This document shows positions 7,158 to 13,746 of a DNA stretch of 14,117 bases, in pieces. Under the pieces are notes generated by a model. That model saw only the letters and a program-made list of their open reading frames with translations, searched no databases and was not told the origin of the DNA. Numbering within the stretch: the stretch's first letter is position 1; every line of letters begins with the position of its first letter. A program made the translations under genes and the position numbers. Origin of the DNA: CAYSLC01 sp964431545 (GTDB taxonomy: Bacteria > Desulfobacterota > Desulfobacteria > Desulfobacterales > JAABSP01); contig CAYSLC010000143.1 of the NCBI GenBank assembly GCA_964431545.1, forward strand, positions 1 through 14,117, read 5' to 3'.

Positions 7158-8156
7158 ATGGAACAGAGAACGGACAGAACCGACAAGAGCCGCATCGGAT
7201 TTGGATCCACCTACCGTAAGGGCGCCCGACAGGACCTGGACAACGGCGGGGAGATCGGGGTCGTCTTCGGCGGCCAGGTCTGGATGGTCAAACCCGAACA
7301 CTACGCCGACACCAACAACCCCTGCATCTGGATGCAGGCCGGCCTGACCAAATACAAGAGCTGCAACAATTTCTATGACTGCGCCACCTGCAAGTACGAC
7401 CACGGGATGACCCGGAAGGTGGCCGAGGGCAAGCAGATGAGTTGGCAGGACGCCCTGCGGATGCGCTCCGCCATGGACCGGGTCTGCCGCCACAGCCTCA
7501 CCAACCGGATCGAAAAACGGATCTGCCACCACAACTACGAGTGCAGCAAGTGCGAGTTCGATCAGTTCTTCGAGGAGGTCTGGACCGCTCAGACCAAGAG
7601 CACCCCCTTCGAAGTCCAGCAGGTCAAGGGGTTTGCGGTGCCCATGGACTACCACTTCCACAACGGCCATACCTGGGCCCGGATCGAAAGCGGCGGATAC
7701 ATCCGCATCGGACTGGACGATTTTGCCCTGAAGGTCCTCGGCGAGGCCGACGCCCTCGATCTCCCCCTGATGGGCAACGAACTCAACCCCGACAAGGCGG
7801 GATGGGGCCTGCGGCGCAAAGACAATATGGCCGACGTGCTCTCCCCCATCGGCGGCGTGATCACCGACGTAAACCCCCATGTCCGGGAGAACCCCGGCAT
7901 CGCCAACCGGGAGCCCTATGGAGACGGCTGGCTCTTCCTGGTCCGGACCCCCGACATCAAGAAGTCGATGAAGGCGCTCATGTCCGACACCGCCACCCTG
8001 GGCTGGATGAACGACGAGGTGGCCCGGCTGGAGGGGATGATCGAGGAGGTGGCCGGCCCCATGGCCACGGACGGCGGTCTGATCCAGAGCGATGTCTTCG
8101 GCAATCTTCCGGATCTGGGGTGGAAGAACCTGACCTCCTCCTTCCTGAAGACCTGA
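7158..8156 (+). CDS. Cys-module plus H-protein-like domain protein, paralog 1
   Basis: A 332-residue soluble protein. The ATG at 7158 has a near-ideal GGAGG (7145-7149) eight bases upstream. The N-terminal half holds two copies of a C-x12-C-x5-C-x2-C-x-[YF]-D module: C56, C69, C75, C78 and C110, C123, C129, C132. Four cysteines per module suggest zinc or iron-sulfur binding. Residues about 158-275 resemble glycine cleavage H-protein (GHTWARIESGGYIRIGLDDFA, DVLSPIGGVITDVNP, REPYGDGWLFLV). An ungapped fit to the lipoylation site puts D222 where the lipoyl lysine should be (K221 is one residue off), so lipoylation looks lost. A C-terminal box (RLEGMIEEVAGPMATDGG, LPDLGWKNLTSSFL) is shared with the next gene. 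It is probably often annotated as GcvH. It is not a normal H protein (about 130 residues). The function is unknown. Confidence 0.85.
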   Translation: MEQRTDRTDKSRIGFGSTYRKGARQDLDNGGEIGVVFGGQVWMVKPEHYADTNNPCIWMQAGLTKYKSCNNFYDCATCKYDHGMTRKVAEGKQMSWQDALRMRSAMDRVCRHSLTNRIEKRICHHNYECSKCEFDQFFEEVWTAQTKSTPFEVQQVKGFAVPMDYHFHNGHTWARIESGGYIRIGLDDFALKVLGEADALDLPLMGNELNPDKAGWGLRRKDNMADVLSPIGGVITDVNPHVRENPGIANREPYGDGWLFLVRTPDIKKSMKALMSDTATLGWMNDEVARLEGMIEEVAGPMATDGGLIQSDVFGNLPDLGWKNLTSSFLKT

Positions 8157-8174
8157 AAACGATCGATTGACCAC

Positions 8175-8215
8175 CGCGGACGGGGGAGGGGACCGATCCC
8201 CTCCCCCGATCCGCG
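8175..8215. other. Very strong intercistronic hairpin between the two paralogs
   Basis: CGCGGA (8175-8180) and CGGGGGAGGGGA (8181-8192) pair with TCCCCTCCCCCG (8197-8208) and TCCGCG (8210-8215). This gives an 18-bp stem with a CCGA loop and one bulged A at 8209. It starts 18 bases after the first stop codon and ends 47 bases before the next start. No T-tract follows, so it is unlikely to be a full intrinsic terminator. It may protect the upstream message from 3' exonucleases or set the expression ratio of the two proteins. Confidence 0.6.
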
Positions 8216-8262
8216 TCGTCCCGGATCTCCTCGATACCGAGGGACCGGGCGGGAGCCGACCC

Positions 8263-9198
8263 ATGAAGACCATACAGACCGTAACGGATGAGAGAAAAGG
8301 CTTTCCCGACTGTCTCTGGAAACAGGCCGGCGTCGTCAAGGAAAAGGCTTGCCGCATCGACTTCGAATGCGCGGCCTGCCGCTACGACCGGGTCCTGCGC
8401 CGGGTGGCCCGGGAGAACCGGCGGTTCCGTCAGCTCGGCCGGCCGGTCGGCGGCAAAAGGGGCGAGATCGTCTTCTGGAAGGATCGGATGCGGGAGCGCT
8501 CTCCGTGGACACGGCCCTGCATCCACCACATGAAGGGGTGTATCGAATTCCGCGCCTGCACCCATTCCTACAACTGCCGGGACTGTGAGTTCGACCAGTA
8601 CTTCACCGACCAGTACGCCGTCCACGCGGTGGTCAAGCCCGTGGACGTCCTCGATATCGAAGGCATCAAACTCCCACAGGGCTACTACTACCACCAAGGC
8701 CACACCTGGCTCAAGATCGAGGAGGGGGCCATCGTACGGGTGGGCATCGACGACTTCGCCCTGCGACTGATGGGACCTCCCGATCGCATCGAGGCCCCGT
8801 TGATGGGAAAACCGGTGACCCAGGGAAACGGGCACATCCGGATCCGGCGGGGGGAAAACACGGCCGACCTTCTCTGCCCGGTGACCGGGGTGGTCACCGA
8901 CATCAATCCCCTTCTCCGGGAGAACGGCGGGGCGGCCAACGCGGCCCCCTATTCGGACGGATGGGTCATGCGGGTCCATGCGGAGAACCTCCGCCGGGAC
9001 CTTCGGGGACTGATGATGGGTAGCGAGGCGAGGGAGTCGGTGGAGGCCCAGATCGACCGGCTCTTCGGCGCCATCGAGGAGGTGGCGCCCCTGGCCGCCG
9101 ACGGCGGGTTCCTCGGCACCGACATCTACGGGAGTCTCCCCCGGCTTGGGTGGGACCGGCTGGCGCGGATGTTCCTCAACGTGAAGGGAAAAGAATAA
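8263..9198 (+). CDS. Cys-module plus H-protein-like domain protein, paralog 2
   Basis: A 311-residue paralog of the preceding gene, with the same order of parts. The start has GGGAG at 8251-8255; an earlier in-frame start at 8167 would translate the intercistronic hairpin and is rejected. The two C-x12-C-x5-C-x2-C modules are C17, C30, C36, C39 and C86, C99, C105, C108, with an extra C93. The linker between modules is longer than in paralog 1 and basic. The H-like domain (about 131-250) has GHTWLKIEEGAIVRVGIDDFA and PVTGVVTDINP. An ungapped fit puts E198 at the lipoyl-lysine position. C205 replaces the usual Ser of the SP motif. The C-terminal box (RLFGAIEEVAPLAADGG, LPRLGWDRLARMFL) matches paralog 1. 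Co-transcription from the sigma-54 promoter is likely; the function is unknown. Confidence 0.85.
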   Translation: MKTIQTVTDERKGFPDCLWKQAGVVKEKACRIDFECAACRYDRVLRRVARENRRFRQLGRPVGGKRGEIVFWKDRMRERSPWTRPCIHHMKGCIEFRACTHSYNCRDCEFDQYFTDQYAVHAVVKPVDVLDIEGIKLPQGYYYHQGHTWLKIEEGAIVRVGIDDFALRLMGPPDRIEAPLMGKPVTQGNGHIRIRRGENTADLLCPVTGVVTDINPLLRENGGAANAAPYSDGWVMRVHAENLRRDLRGLMMGSEARESVEAQIDRLFGAIEEVAPLAADGGFLGTDIYGSLPRLGWDRLARMFLNVKGKE

Positions 9199-9238
9199 GA
9201 AACCAGAAGCGGGCGGAAGAAAGGGGCAATGCGAGGCT

Positions 9239-9280
9239 CGGGCCTGTTCCCTGTGAGGCGGGGAGCAGGCCCGTTTTTTT
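9239..9280 (+). terminator. Rho-independent terminator
   Basis: CGGGCCTG (9239-9246) pairs perfectly with CAGGCCCG (9266-9273). The stem extends inward by a G-U pair, an A-U pair and three G-C pairs, closing a 9-base loop, and is followed directly by seven T (9274-9280). It lies 40 bases after the stop of the second paralog and ends the plus-strand unit. The convergent metalloprotease gene ends at 9288. On the minus strand the same hairpin has no T-tract. Confidence 0.92.
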
Positions 9281-9287
9281 CCATGAT

Positions 9288-9866
9288 CTATCCGTGCGGG
9301 GCTGCCGCCGCTTCCCTTCCGATCCGTTTGACCTCGTCCCCCAGCATGATCTTGCAGTACCGGCACAGGTCGTTCGATTTGCGGTCCACGTCGGTGATTT
9401 TGCGGCAGTAGTGCATGATGCAGGTCTTGTCCTTGCAGTGGAGGAGCTTGAAAGTGTGGCCCAGTTCGTGGACCGCCTCTTTGGCAAGCCGGTCGAGGTA
9501 GGCCGTCGTGGTCGGCGCGGCCGAAAGCCCCTCCCCCAGGCGGTTGGTGGAGACGATGCAGGCACGTCCCCCCAGCTGCGCCTCCCCGTAGACGTGGGTG
9601 AGGATGGGGATGAAGAGGTCCTCCCGGGTCACCGCCAGGACTTTCAGGGCGTCGCCGGGGGCCGCGTCGGCCAGCTTTTCCAAAATCGGCGTGGAGTGGT
9701 ACTGCCCCCGGTTGGCGTCGTGGGCGAATCCGATGTCCGTGACCAGGGACGCTTCCCGGGTCCCGAAGCCGAACGCCTCTTCGATGGCCCTCCGGACGGT
9801 CTCCGTCAGCTCCGGATCGATCTCTTCCACCGGCGAGATGACGATGACGGCGTCGGCGGGGTCCAT
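9288..9866 (-). CDS. amzA: Archaemetzincin (M54-family metalloprotease)
   Basis: A 192-residue protein with the archaemetzincin zinc signature. HELGHTFKLLHC at 133-144 supplies the catalytic ligands H133, H137 and H143 and the general base E134. C144, C149 (C-x-M follows), C168 and C171 (CRYC) would form the structural zinc site of the family. The family motif is HEXXHXXGXXHC; here the Gly is Lys140, an unusual change. The length fits bacterial and archaeal members, and there is no signal peptide, so it should be cytoplasmic. Its ATG overlaps the TGA of the response regulator by one base, so it is translationally coupled to a signalling operon. Substrates of bacterial archaemetzincins are not established; activity of this variant is inferred. 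Confidence 0.88.
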   Translation of the reverse strand: MDPADAVIVISPVEEIDPELTETVRRAIEEAFGFGTREASLVTDIGFAHDANRGQYHSTPILEKLADAAPGDALKVLAVTREDLFIPILTHVYGEAQLGGRACIVSTNRLGEGLSAAPTTTAYLDRLAKEAVHELGHTFKLLHCKDKTCIMHYCRKITDVDRKSNDLCRYCKIMLGDEVKRIGREAAAAPHG

Positions 9867-11209
9867 CAACCGGTCTTCTGGAGGTCGTACTTCCGGATTT
9901 TGCTGTAGAGCGTCGACCGGTCGATATCGAGAATCTTTGCGCTCCTGGCGATGTTCCAGTCGTTTTCCGTGAGGACGTTGAGGATGTGGACCCGCTCGAT
10001 CTCCTTCAGGGAGTTGCTCTTGACCGGCGCGCAGACCTCCGGGCGGAAGATGGGCAGGTCTGCGGGTTGGATCTTGGTACTCTTTCCCACAACCACCGCG
10101 CGCTCCACGGCGTTCTCCAGTTCCCGGATGTTTCCCGGCCACTCGTACATCATCATCTCGTCCATGGCTTCCCGGTCGATCCCCTCGATGGACTTGTTGG
10201 TCTCCTGGGAGAAGCGGCGGAGGAAATGCTCGGCCAGCAGCGGAATATCCTCCTTGCGCTCGCGAAGCGGCGGCATGGCGAAGGAGATGACGTTCAGCCG
10301 GTAGAAGAGGTCCTCCCGGAAGTGGCCCTCCTTGATCGCTTTGTCCAGGTCCCGGTTGGTGGCCGCGATGACCCGGAAATCGGCTTCCATGGGTTGCGTC
10401 CCCCCTACCCGGTAGAAGACCCGGTCCTCCAGGACCCGGAGCAGATCGATCTGCATCCGCATGGTGATCTCGCCGATCTCGTCCAGGAAGAGGGTTCCCC
10501 CGTGGGCCAGCTCCAGGCGGCCCTTCTTGTTCTCCTTGGCGTCGGTGAAGGCCCCCTTCTGGTGGCCGAAGAGTTCGCTCTCCATCAGGTGCTCGGGGAT
10601 GGCCCCGCAGTTGATCCCCACGAAGGGACCCTCCCGCCGGGGACTGTTGCTGTGGATCGCCTTGGCGGCCAGCCCCTTGCCGGTCCCCGTCTCTCCGGTG
10701 ATGAGGATCGTGGTGTCGGCGGGGGCCACGTCCTGGATGAAATCGAAGACCCGCTGCATGGTGGCCGATTGTCCGATCATGCTCTCGAAGCGGGTCCGTT
10801 CCTTGTGCTGCTGCTTGAGATACAGGTTCTCCTTGGCCTGGGCCTGGCGCTCCACGATCTTCTCGATCAGGACCCCCAGCTCGTTGGGGTCGAATGGCTT
10901 GAGCAGGTAGTCGTAGGCGCCGTTCTTCATGGCCTCGATGGAGGAGGGGATCGATCCGTAGGCGGTGATCATCACCACGTCCACCTCCGGGTCGTTCTCC
11001 TTGACCTTTTTGAGCACTTCCAGCCCGCTCATCCCCTCCATCTTGATGTCGACCAGGAGGATGTCGTACCGGGTCTCCCGGAGCTTCTCCAGGGCCGCCT
11101 CGCCGCTGGCGACCTTGTCCACCTGGTGGCCGTCGCGCTCCAGCCACCCGGCCAGCGATTCGCGCATGATCAGTTCGTCGTCGACGATGAGGATCTTGGT
11201 ACTGCCCAT
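9866..11209 (-). CDS. NtrC-family sigma-54-dependent response regulator
   Basis: A 447-residue DNA-binding activator. The receiver domain (1-120) has D10/D11, phospho-acceptor D54, T82 and K104. The AAA+ domain (about 145-385) has Walker A GETGTGKG (172-179), Walker B GTLFLDE (239-245) and the arginine-rich FREDLFYRLNV segment. A Fis-type helix-turn-helix ends the protein (about 401-440, NIARSAKILDIDRSTLYSKI). The sigma-54-contacting loop reads GAFTDA (219-224) rather than the usual GAFTGA. The ATG has GGGAGA seven bases upstream and lies 15 bases after the kinase gene. The kinase is its probable partner, and the sigma-54 promoter at 7053 with its upstream palindromes is its likely target. 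The family is certain; the target is inferred. Confidence 0.96.
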   Translation of the reverse strand: MGSTKILIVDDELIMRESLAGWLERDGHQVDKVASGEAALEKLRETRYDILLVDIKMEGMSGLEVLKKVKENDPEVDVVMITAYGSIPSSIEAMKNGAYDYLLKPFDPNELGVLIEKIVERQAQAKENLYLKQQHKERTRFESMIGQSATMQRVFDFIQDVAPADTTILITGETGTGKGLAAKAIHSNSPRREGPFVGINCGAIPEHLMESELFGHQKGAFTDAKENKKGRLELAHGGTLFLDEIGEITMRMQIDLLRVLEDRVFYRVGGTQPMEADFRVIAATNRDLDKAIKEGHFREDLFYRLNVISFAMPPLRERKEDIPLLAEHFLRRFSQETNKSIEGIDREAMDEMMMYEWPGNIRELENAVERAVVVGKSTKIQPADLPIFRPEVCAPVKSNSLKEIERVHILNVLTENDWNIARSAKILDIDRSTLYSKIRKYDLQKTG

Positions 11210-11224
11210 AAGCGTCTCCCGTGC

Positions 11225-12763
11225 CTACTGGGATTGTTTCGGCGGAAGCTTGACGGTAAAGGTGGTTCCCTTTCCCACCTCCGAGGTCACATCGATCCGG
11301 CCGCCGTGCTCCTGGATGATGCCGTAGACCACCGAGAGCCCCAGTCCCACCCCCTTTCCCTTCTTCTTGGTGGTGAAAAAGGGTTCGAAGAGTCGGGGGA
11401 GGTTCTCGGAGGGGATGCCCACCCCCGAATCCGCGAACCGGAGGAGGATATGGTTCTCGGCCAGGTCATGGCGGCTTTCGATGGACAGGCTCCCGCCCCC
11501 GGCCGCCTCGATGGCCTCGGCGGCGTTGGAGATCAGATTCATGAAGACCTGCTCCAGCTGGTCCTCGGATCCCACCAGGGCCGGGAGATCGCTCTCCAGC
11601 TGCTTTACGACCTTGACCCCCTTGATCTTGAGAAGGTTGGCGTTCAGAAAGAGGGTGGTCTCCACCAGCCGGTTGATGTCGAGCTGTCTGAGTTCCATCT
11701 TCGACTGGCGGGAGAAGGCGAGCAGGTTGGAGACAATCCGGCTGATCCGCCGGGTTTCGGTGTCCATCAGGGTGATGTACCTCCGAAACTGCTCCTGTTC
11801 GCTCTCCGTCACCGGACCTTCTTCGTTGATCCGTTTGATGAGCATCAGCAGGTTGAGGATCCCCGCGATGGGGTTGTTGATCTCGTGGACCACCGAGGCG
11901 GCCAGTTTCCCCAAAGAGGCCATCTTGTCCTGGTGGAGGAGCTGCTCGTGGGTCTCCCGAAGCTCCCGGGTCCGTTGTTCCACCATCTGCTCCAGCCGCC
12001 GGGTGATCCGGTCCTCCTCCTCTTTTCGCTGGGTGATGTCCCGGCTGATGTGGATGAACTTTGAGATCTTGCCGTCCGTCTCCCAGATGGGGTAGATGTC
12101 CGCCTCAAAGTACTGGGGCTTGCCGTGGGGTTTGGCCCGGGTCCGGAGCTGGCGGACCCGCCGCTTGTTCCGGATCACTTCCTTCAGGGGGCACGTCTCG
12201 TTTCCCTCGTTGCAGTGGTGGTCGAGCCGGCTGTAGACCTCGTAGCACTTCTGGCCGATCACCTCCTCCTTCCGGTATCCCATCTTGTCCAGAAAGGCCT
12301 GGTTGACCTCCAGGATGTCCATCTCGGGGGTGATCACCAGAATGAAATCCTGGATTCCGTCGAGGATCGTCTTCATCTCCTGGTACTGGGCCCGCAGCTT
12401 GTTCTCCTCCGACCGGATGGAGCGCCAGAAGATCATGAAGACATGGTGGGACATGAGGCGGATGTGGGGGGGGCGGGTCCGGAGGATATCCTCGAAGATG
12501 TCGTTTTGGGGAACGATGATGATGATCAGGTGGATGTCGTGTTTGGGATCGTAGAGGTCGTGGTAGTCGCTGACGGTGGTGAGGCCCAGCTCCCTTGCCA
12601 GGACCATGCCGGGGCTGTCGGGATCGGGGTCGGCCACGGCGCTGAACCGGGCGTCCACTCCCTTTTCGGAGAAATCGAGGGTGGTCTTGCGGAGGATCTC
12701 CCGGCAGCACTCATCCCCGCCGACCAGGGCGATGTTGAGCAGGGCGGGCCGTTTTTCCAGCAT
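11225..12763 (-). CDS. PAS-domain histidine kinase with Rossmann-like N-terminal domain
   Basis: A 512-residue sensor kinase with no membrane segment, so it should sense a cytoplasmic signal. Residues 8-90 look like a Rossmann fold of the dehydrogenase type (LLNIALVGGDECCREIL, FSAVADPDPDSPGMVLAREL, TVSDYHDLYD, LIIIIVPQND), although a full GxGxxG is missing. A PAS domain spans about 125-245 and contains C173, H182, H183, C184 and C191 (KCYEVY, HHCNEGNETCPL). A coiled coil (246-280) leads to the HisKA box with H293 (SVVHEINNP). The ATPase domain has N409/N413, DSGVGI, EPFFTT and GKGVGLGLS. The start has GAGGAG upstream. It is the first gene of the kinase-regulator-metalloprotease operon. The signal is unknown; a redox or nucleotide cofactor is an inference from the domains. 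Confidence 0.94.
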   Translation of the reverse strand: MLEKRPALLNIALVGGDECCREILRKTTLDFSEKGVDARFSAVADPDPDSPGMVLARELGLTTVSDYHDLYDPKHDIHLIIIIVPQNDIFEDILRTRPPHIRLMSHHVFMIFWRSIRSEENKLRAQYQEMKTILDGIQDFILVITPEMDILEVNQAFLDKMGYRKEEVIGQKCYEVYSRLDHHCNEGNETCPLKEVIRNKRRVRQLRTRAKPHGKPQYFEADIYPIWETDGKISKFIHISRDITQRKEEEDRITRRLEQMVEQRTRELRETHEQLLHQDKMASLGKLAASVVHEINNPIAGILNLLMLIKRINEEGPVTESEQEQFRRYITLMDTETRRISRIVSNLLAFSRQSKMELRQLDINRLVETTLFLNANLLKIKGVKVVKQLESDLPALVGSEDQLEQVFMNLISNAAEAIEAAGGGSLSIESRHDLAENHILLRFADSGVGIPSENLPRLFEPFFTTKKKGKGVGLGLSVVYGIIQEHGGRIDVTSEVGKGTTFTVKLPPKQSQ

Positions 12764-12834
12764 GGGCGAGGCTCCTCGTGGATTGCGGTGGATGAGGGCT
12801 CCTGTTACGGGTGTGGGGGCCGGAATGAATCGAT

Positions 12835-13032
12835 TTACGGTGAGTACGCCGCAAGAAGGGTCACGGAACCGGCCTGTTCAAAATGGTGATCCGTGGTGAA
12901 TACCTCCGGGATATGCTGCCGTTCGGCGGCCACCATGGTGGTACAGTCCGCCCAACCCCGGGATTGATCATTCGCACGCTTGTAAAGGCCAGAAGAACGT
13001 TTCCGATCTGTTCCTGGGAAACAGTGTCCCAA
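12835..13032 (-). pseudogene. PIN-domain (VapC-like) toxin, C-terminal remnant
   Basis: The 65-codon reading frame contains LYKRANDQSRGWADCTTM followed by VAAERQHIPEVFTTDHHFEQ and AGSVTLL. This matches the C-terminal half of PIN-domain ribonucleases, including the Asp of the xDC motif and the TxDxHF-QAG ending. The first about 15 residues (MGHCFPGTDRKRSSG) do not fit. No N-terminal half with the first catalytic Asp is present upstream in this frame. A second frame (start 13052, MEITGEIWDTVSQEQ) may carry a shifted continuation, suggesting a frameshift near 13000. No antitoxin gene is seen. It lies just upstream of the kinase operon. The protein is probably inactive; the call rests on motif recall. 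Confidence 0.6.
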
Positions 13033-13310
13033 ATCTCACCGGTGATCTCCATCGATGCCCCTTGCGTTGTTTGTGGATTCGGCGTGTCATGTGGGCTGTG
13101 CTACTTTTTTTGGGCCGGATGCAAACTGCCTGTCTACTCGATTTATTACCACACTCGGCTCGATTTTTAAAGAACCCATGAATGAACCCATGAATTATAA
13201 ACCGGCTTTGGGGAGCCCGGTCGGATGGAGATCCCTACTTTACCGGCGGCTTTGGTCGCCGATTTGTCCCACCCATGGCGGATAGATTCCATGGTTCAGG
13301 GATGGGTCGA
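13033..13310. other. Intergenic region without a supported gene
   Basis: Together with the adjoining PIN remnant and the 71 bases before the kinase start, this makes a gap of about 550 bases without an intact gene. It is more AT-rich than its surroundings and short open frames here show no family resemblance. It contains the 12-base tandem repeat and the word CCATGG twice (13273-13278 and 13290-13295). A promoter for the kinase operon should lie between here and 12764, but I could not identify one and saw no sigma-54 motif. Confidence 0.4.
13172..13195. repeat. 12-base direct tandem repeat, two copies
   Basis: GAACCCATGAAT occurs twice in immediate succession (13172-13183 and 13184-13195). 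It lies in the non-coding, decayed region between the PIN remnant and the tRNA methyltransferase gene. It may be a slippage product or a scar of past rearrangement. Confidence 0.8.
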
Positions 13311-13724
13311 TCAGACCCAGTACGGCAGCTTGATTTCCACGCCATCCAGGTCGTCCAGGGGGATATGGGGTTTGATGTCGATCACCGGGGTCCCGTCGAT
13401 GGCGTCGATTTTTTCGATGTGGATGGTGTTGCCCGAGCGGGACAGCTGGCGGCAGAAGGTGAGTCCGAGAAGGTTCGGCCGCAGCGGCGAGTGGGTGGCG
13501 AAGACGCCGGTGCGGGGGTTCTCCGGGTCCTTCCGGGGGTGGACCTGGAGGACCGTCCGTCCCTCGGGGGTGTCGTTGTGGTGGAACCAGAAGAGGACCA
13601 TGAGATGGGAAAACCCCTCGATGCCGAGGAGGGCATCGGCGTACCTTTCGTGGATCTCGATCCGAACGCCGTCGTCGGTGTTCCGGATCACGCCGACCGG
13701 GCTGATGTGGTATTGGACCTTCAT
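13311..13724 (-). CDS. trmO: TrmO/TsaA-family tRNA (t6A37) N6-methyltransferase
   Basis: A 137-residue protein matching the TsaA/TrmO beta-barrel domain, which uses S-adenosylmethionine to methylate t6A at position 37 of some tRNAs. Family signatures are SPVGVIRN near the N-terminus, YADALLGIEGFSHLMVLFWF (28-47), GVFATHSPLRPNLLGLT (about 73-89) and DGTPVIDIKPHIP (about 109-121). It is the short single-domain form; the E. coli enzyme has an additional C-terminal domain. The ATG lies 22 bases after the stop of the upstream molybdoenzyme gene, so they are probably co-transcribed. Short TsaA-like proteins are often found beside molybdenum-cofactor genes in anaerobes (general recall), so a role other than tRNA methylation is possible. 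Confidence 0.85.
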   Translation of the reverse strand: MKVQYHISPVGVIRNTDDGVRIEIHERYADALLGIEGFSHLMVLFWFHHNDTPEGRTVLQVHPRKDPENPRTGVFATHSPLRPNLLGLTFCRQLSRSGNTIHIEKIDAIDGTPVIDIKPHIPLDDLDGVEIKLPYWV

Positions 13725-13746
13725 GGGGGCGCTTCTGTTTTCTTCC

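Noticed and set aside
7158..9198. Plain glycine cleavage H proteins (gcvH)
   Set aside because: Both proteins are more than twice the usual length, carry Cys modules, lack the lipoyl lysine by ungapped fit, and no gcvT or gcvP is nearby.
9867..11147. N-terminal extension of the archaemetzincin frame to 619 residues
   Set aside because: The extension is an out-of-frame reading of the response regulator. The overlapping stop/start at 9866 gives a normal family length.
9986..12064. Long 692-codon plus-strand frame over the regulator and kinase genes
   Set aside because: It is antisense to two clearly recognised genes. Its translation is rich in low-complexity Gly/Leu/Val/Asp patterns typical of high-GC shadow frames.
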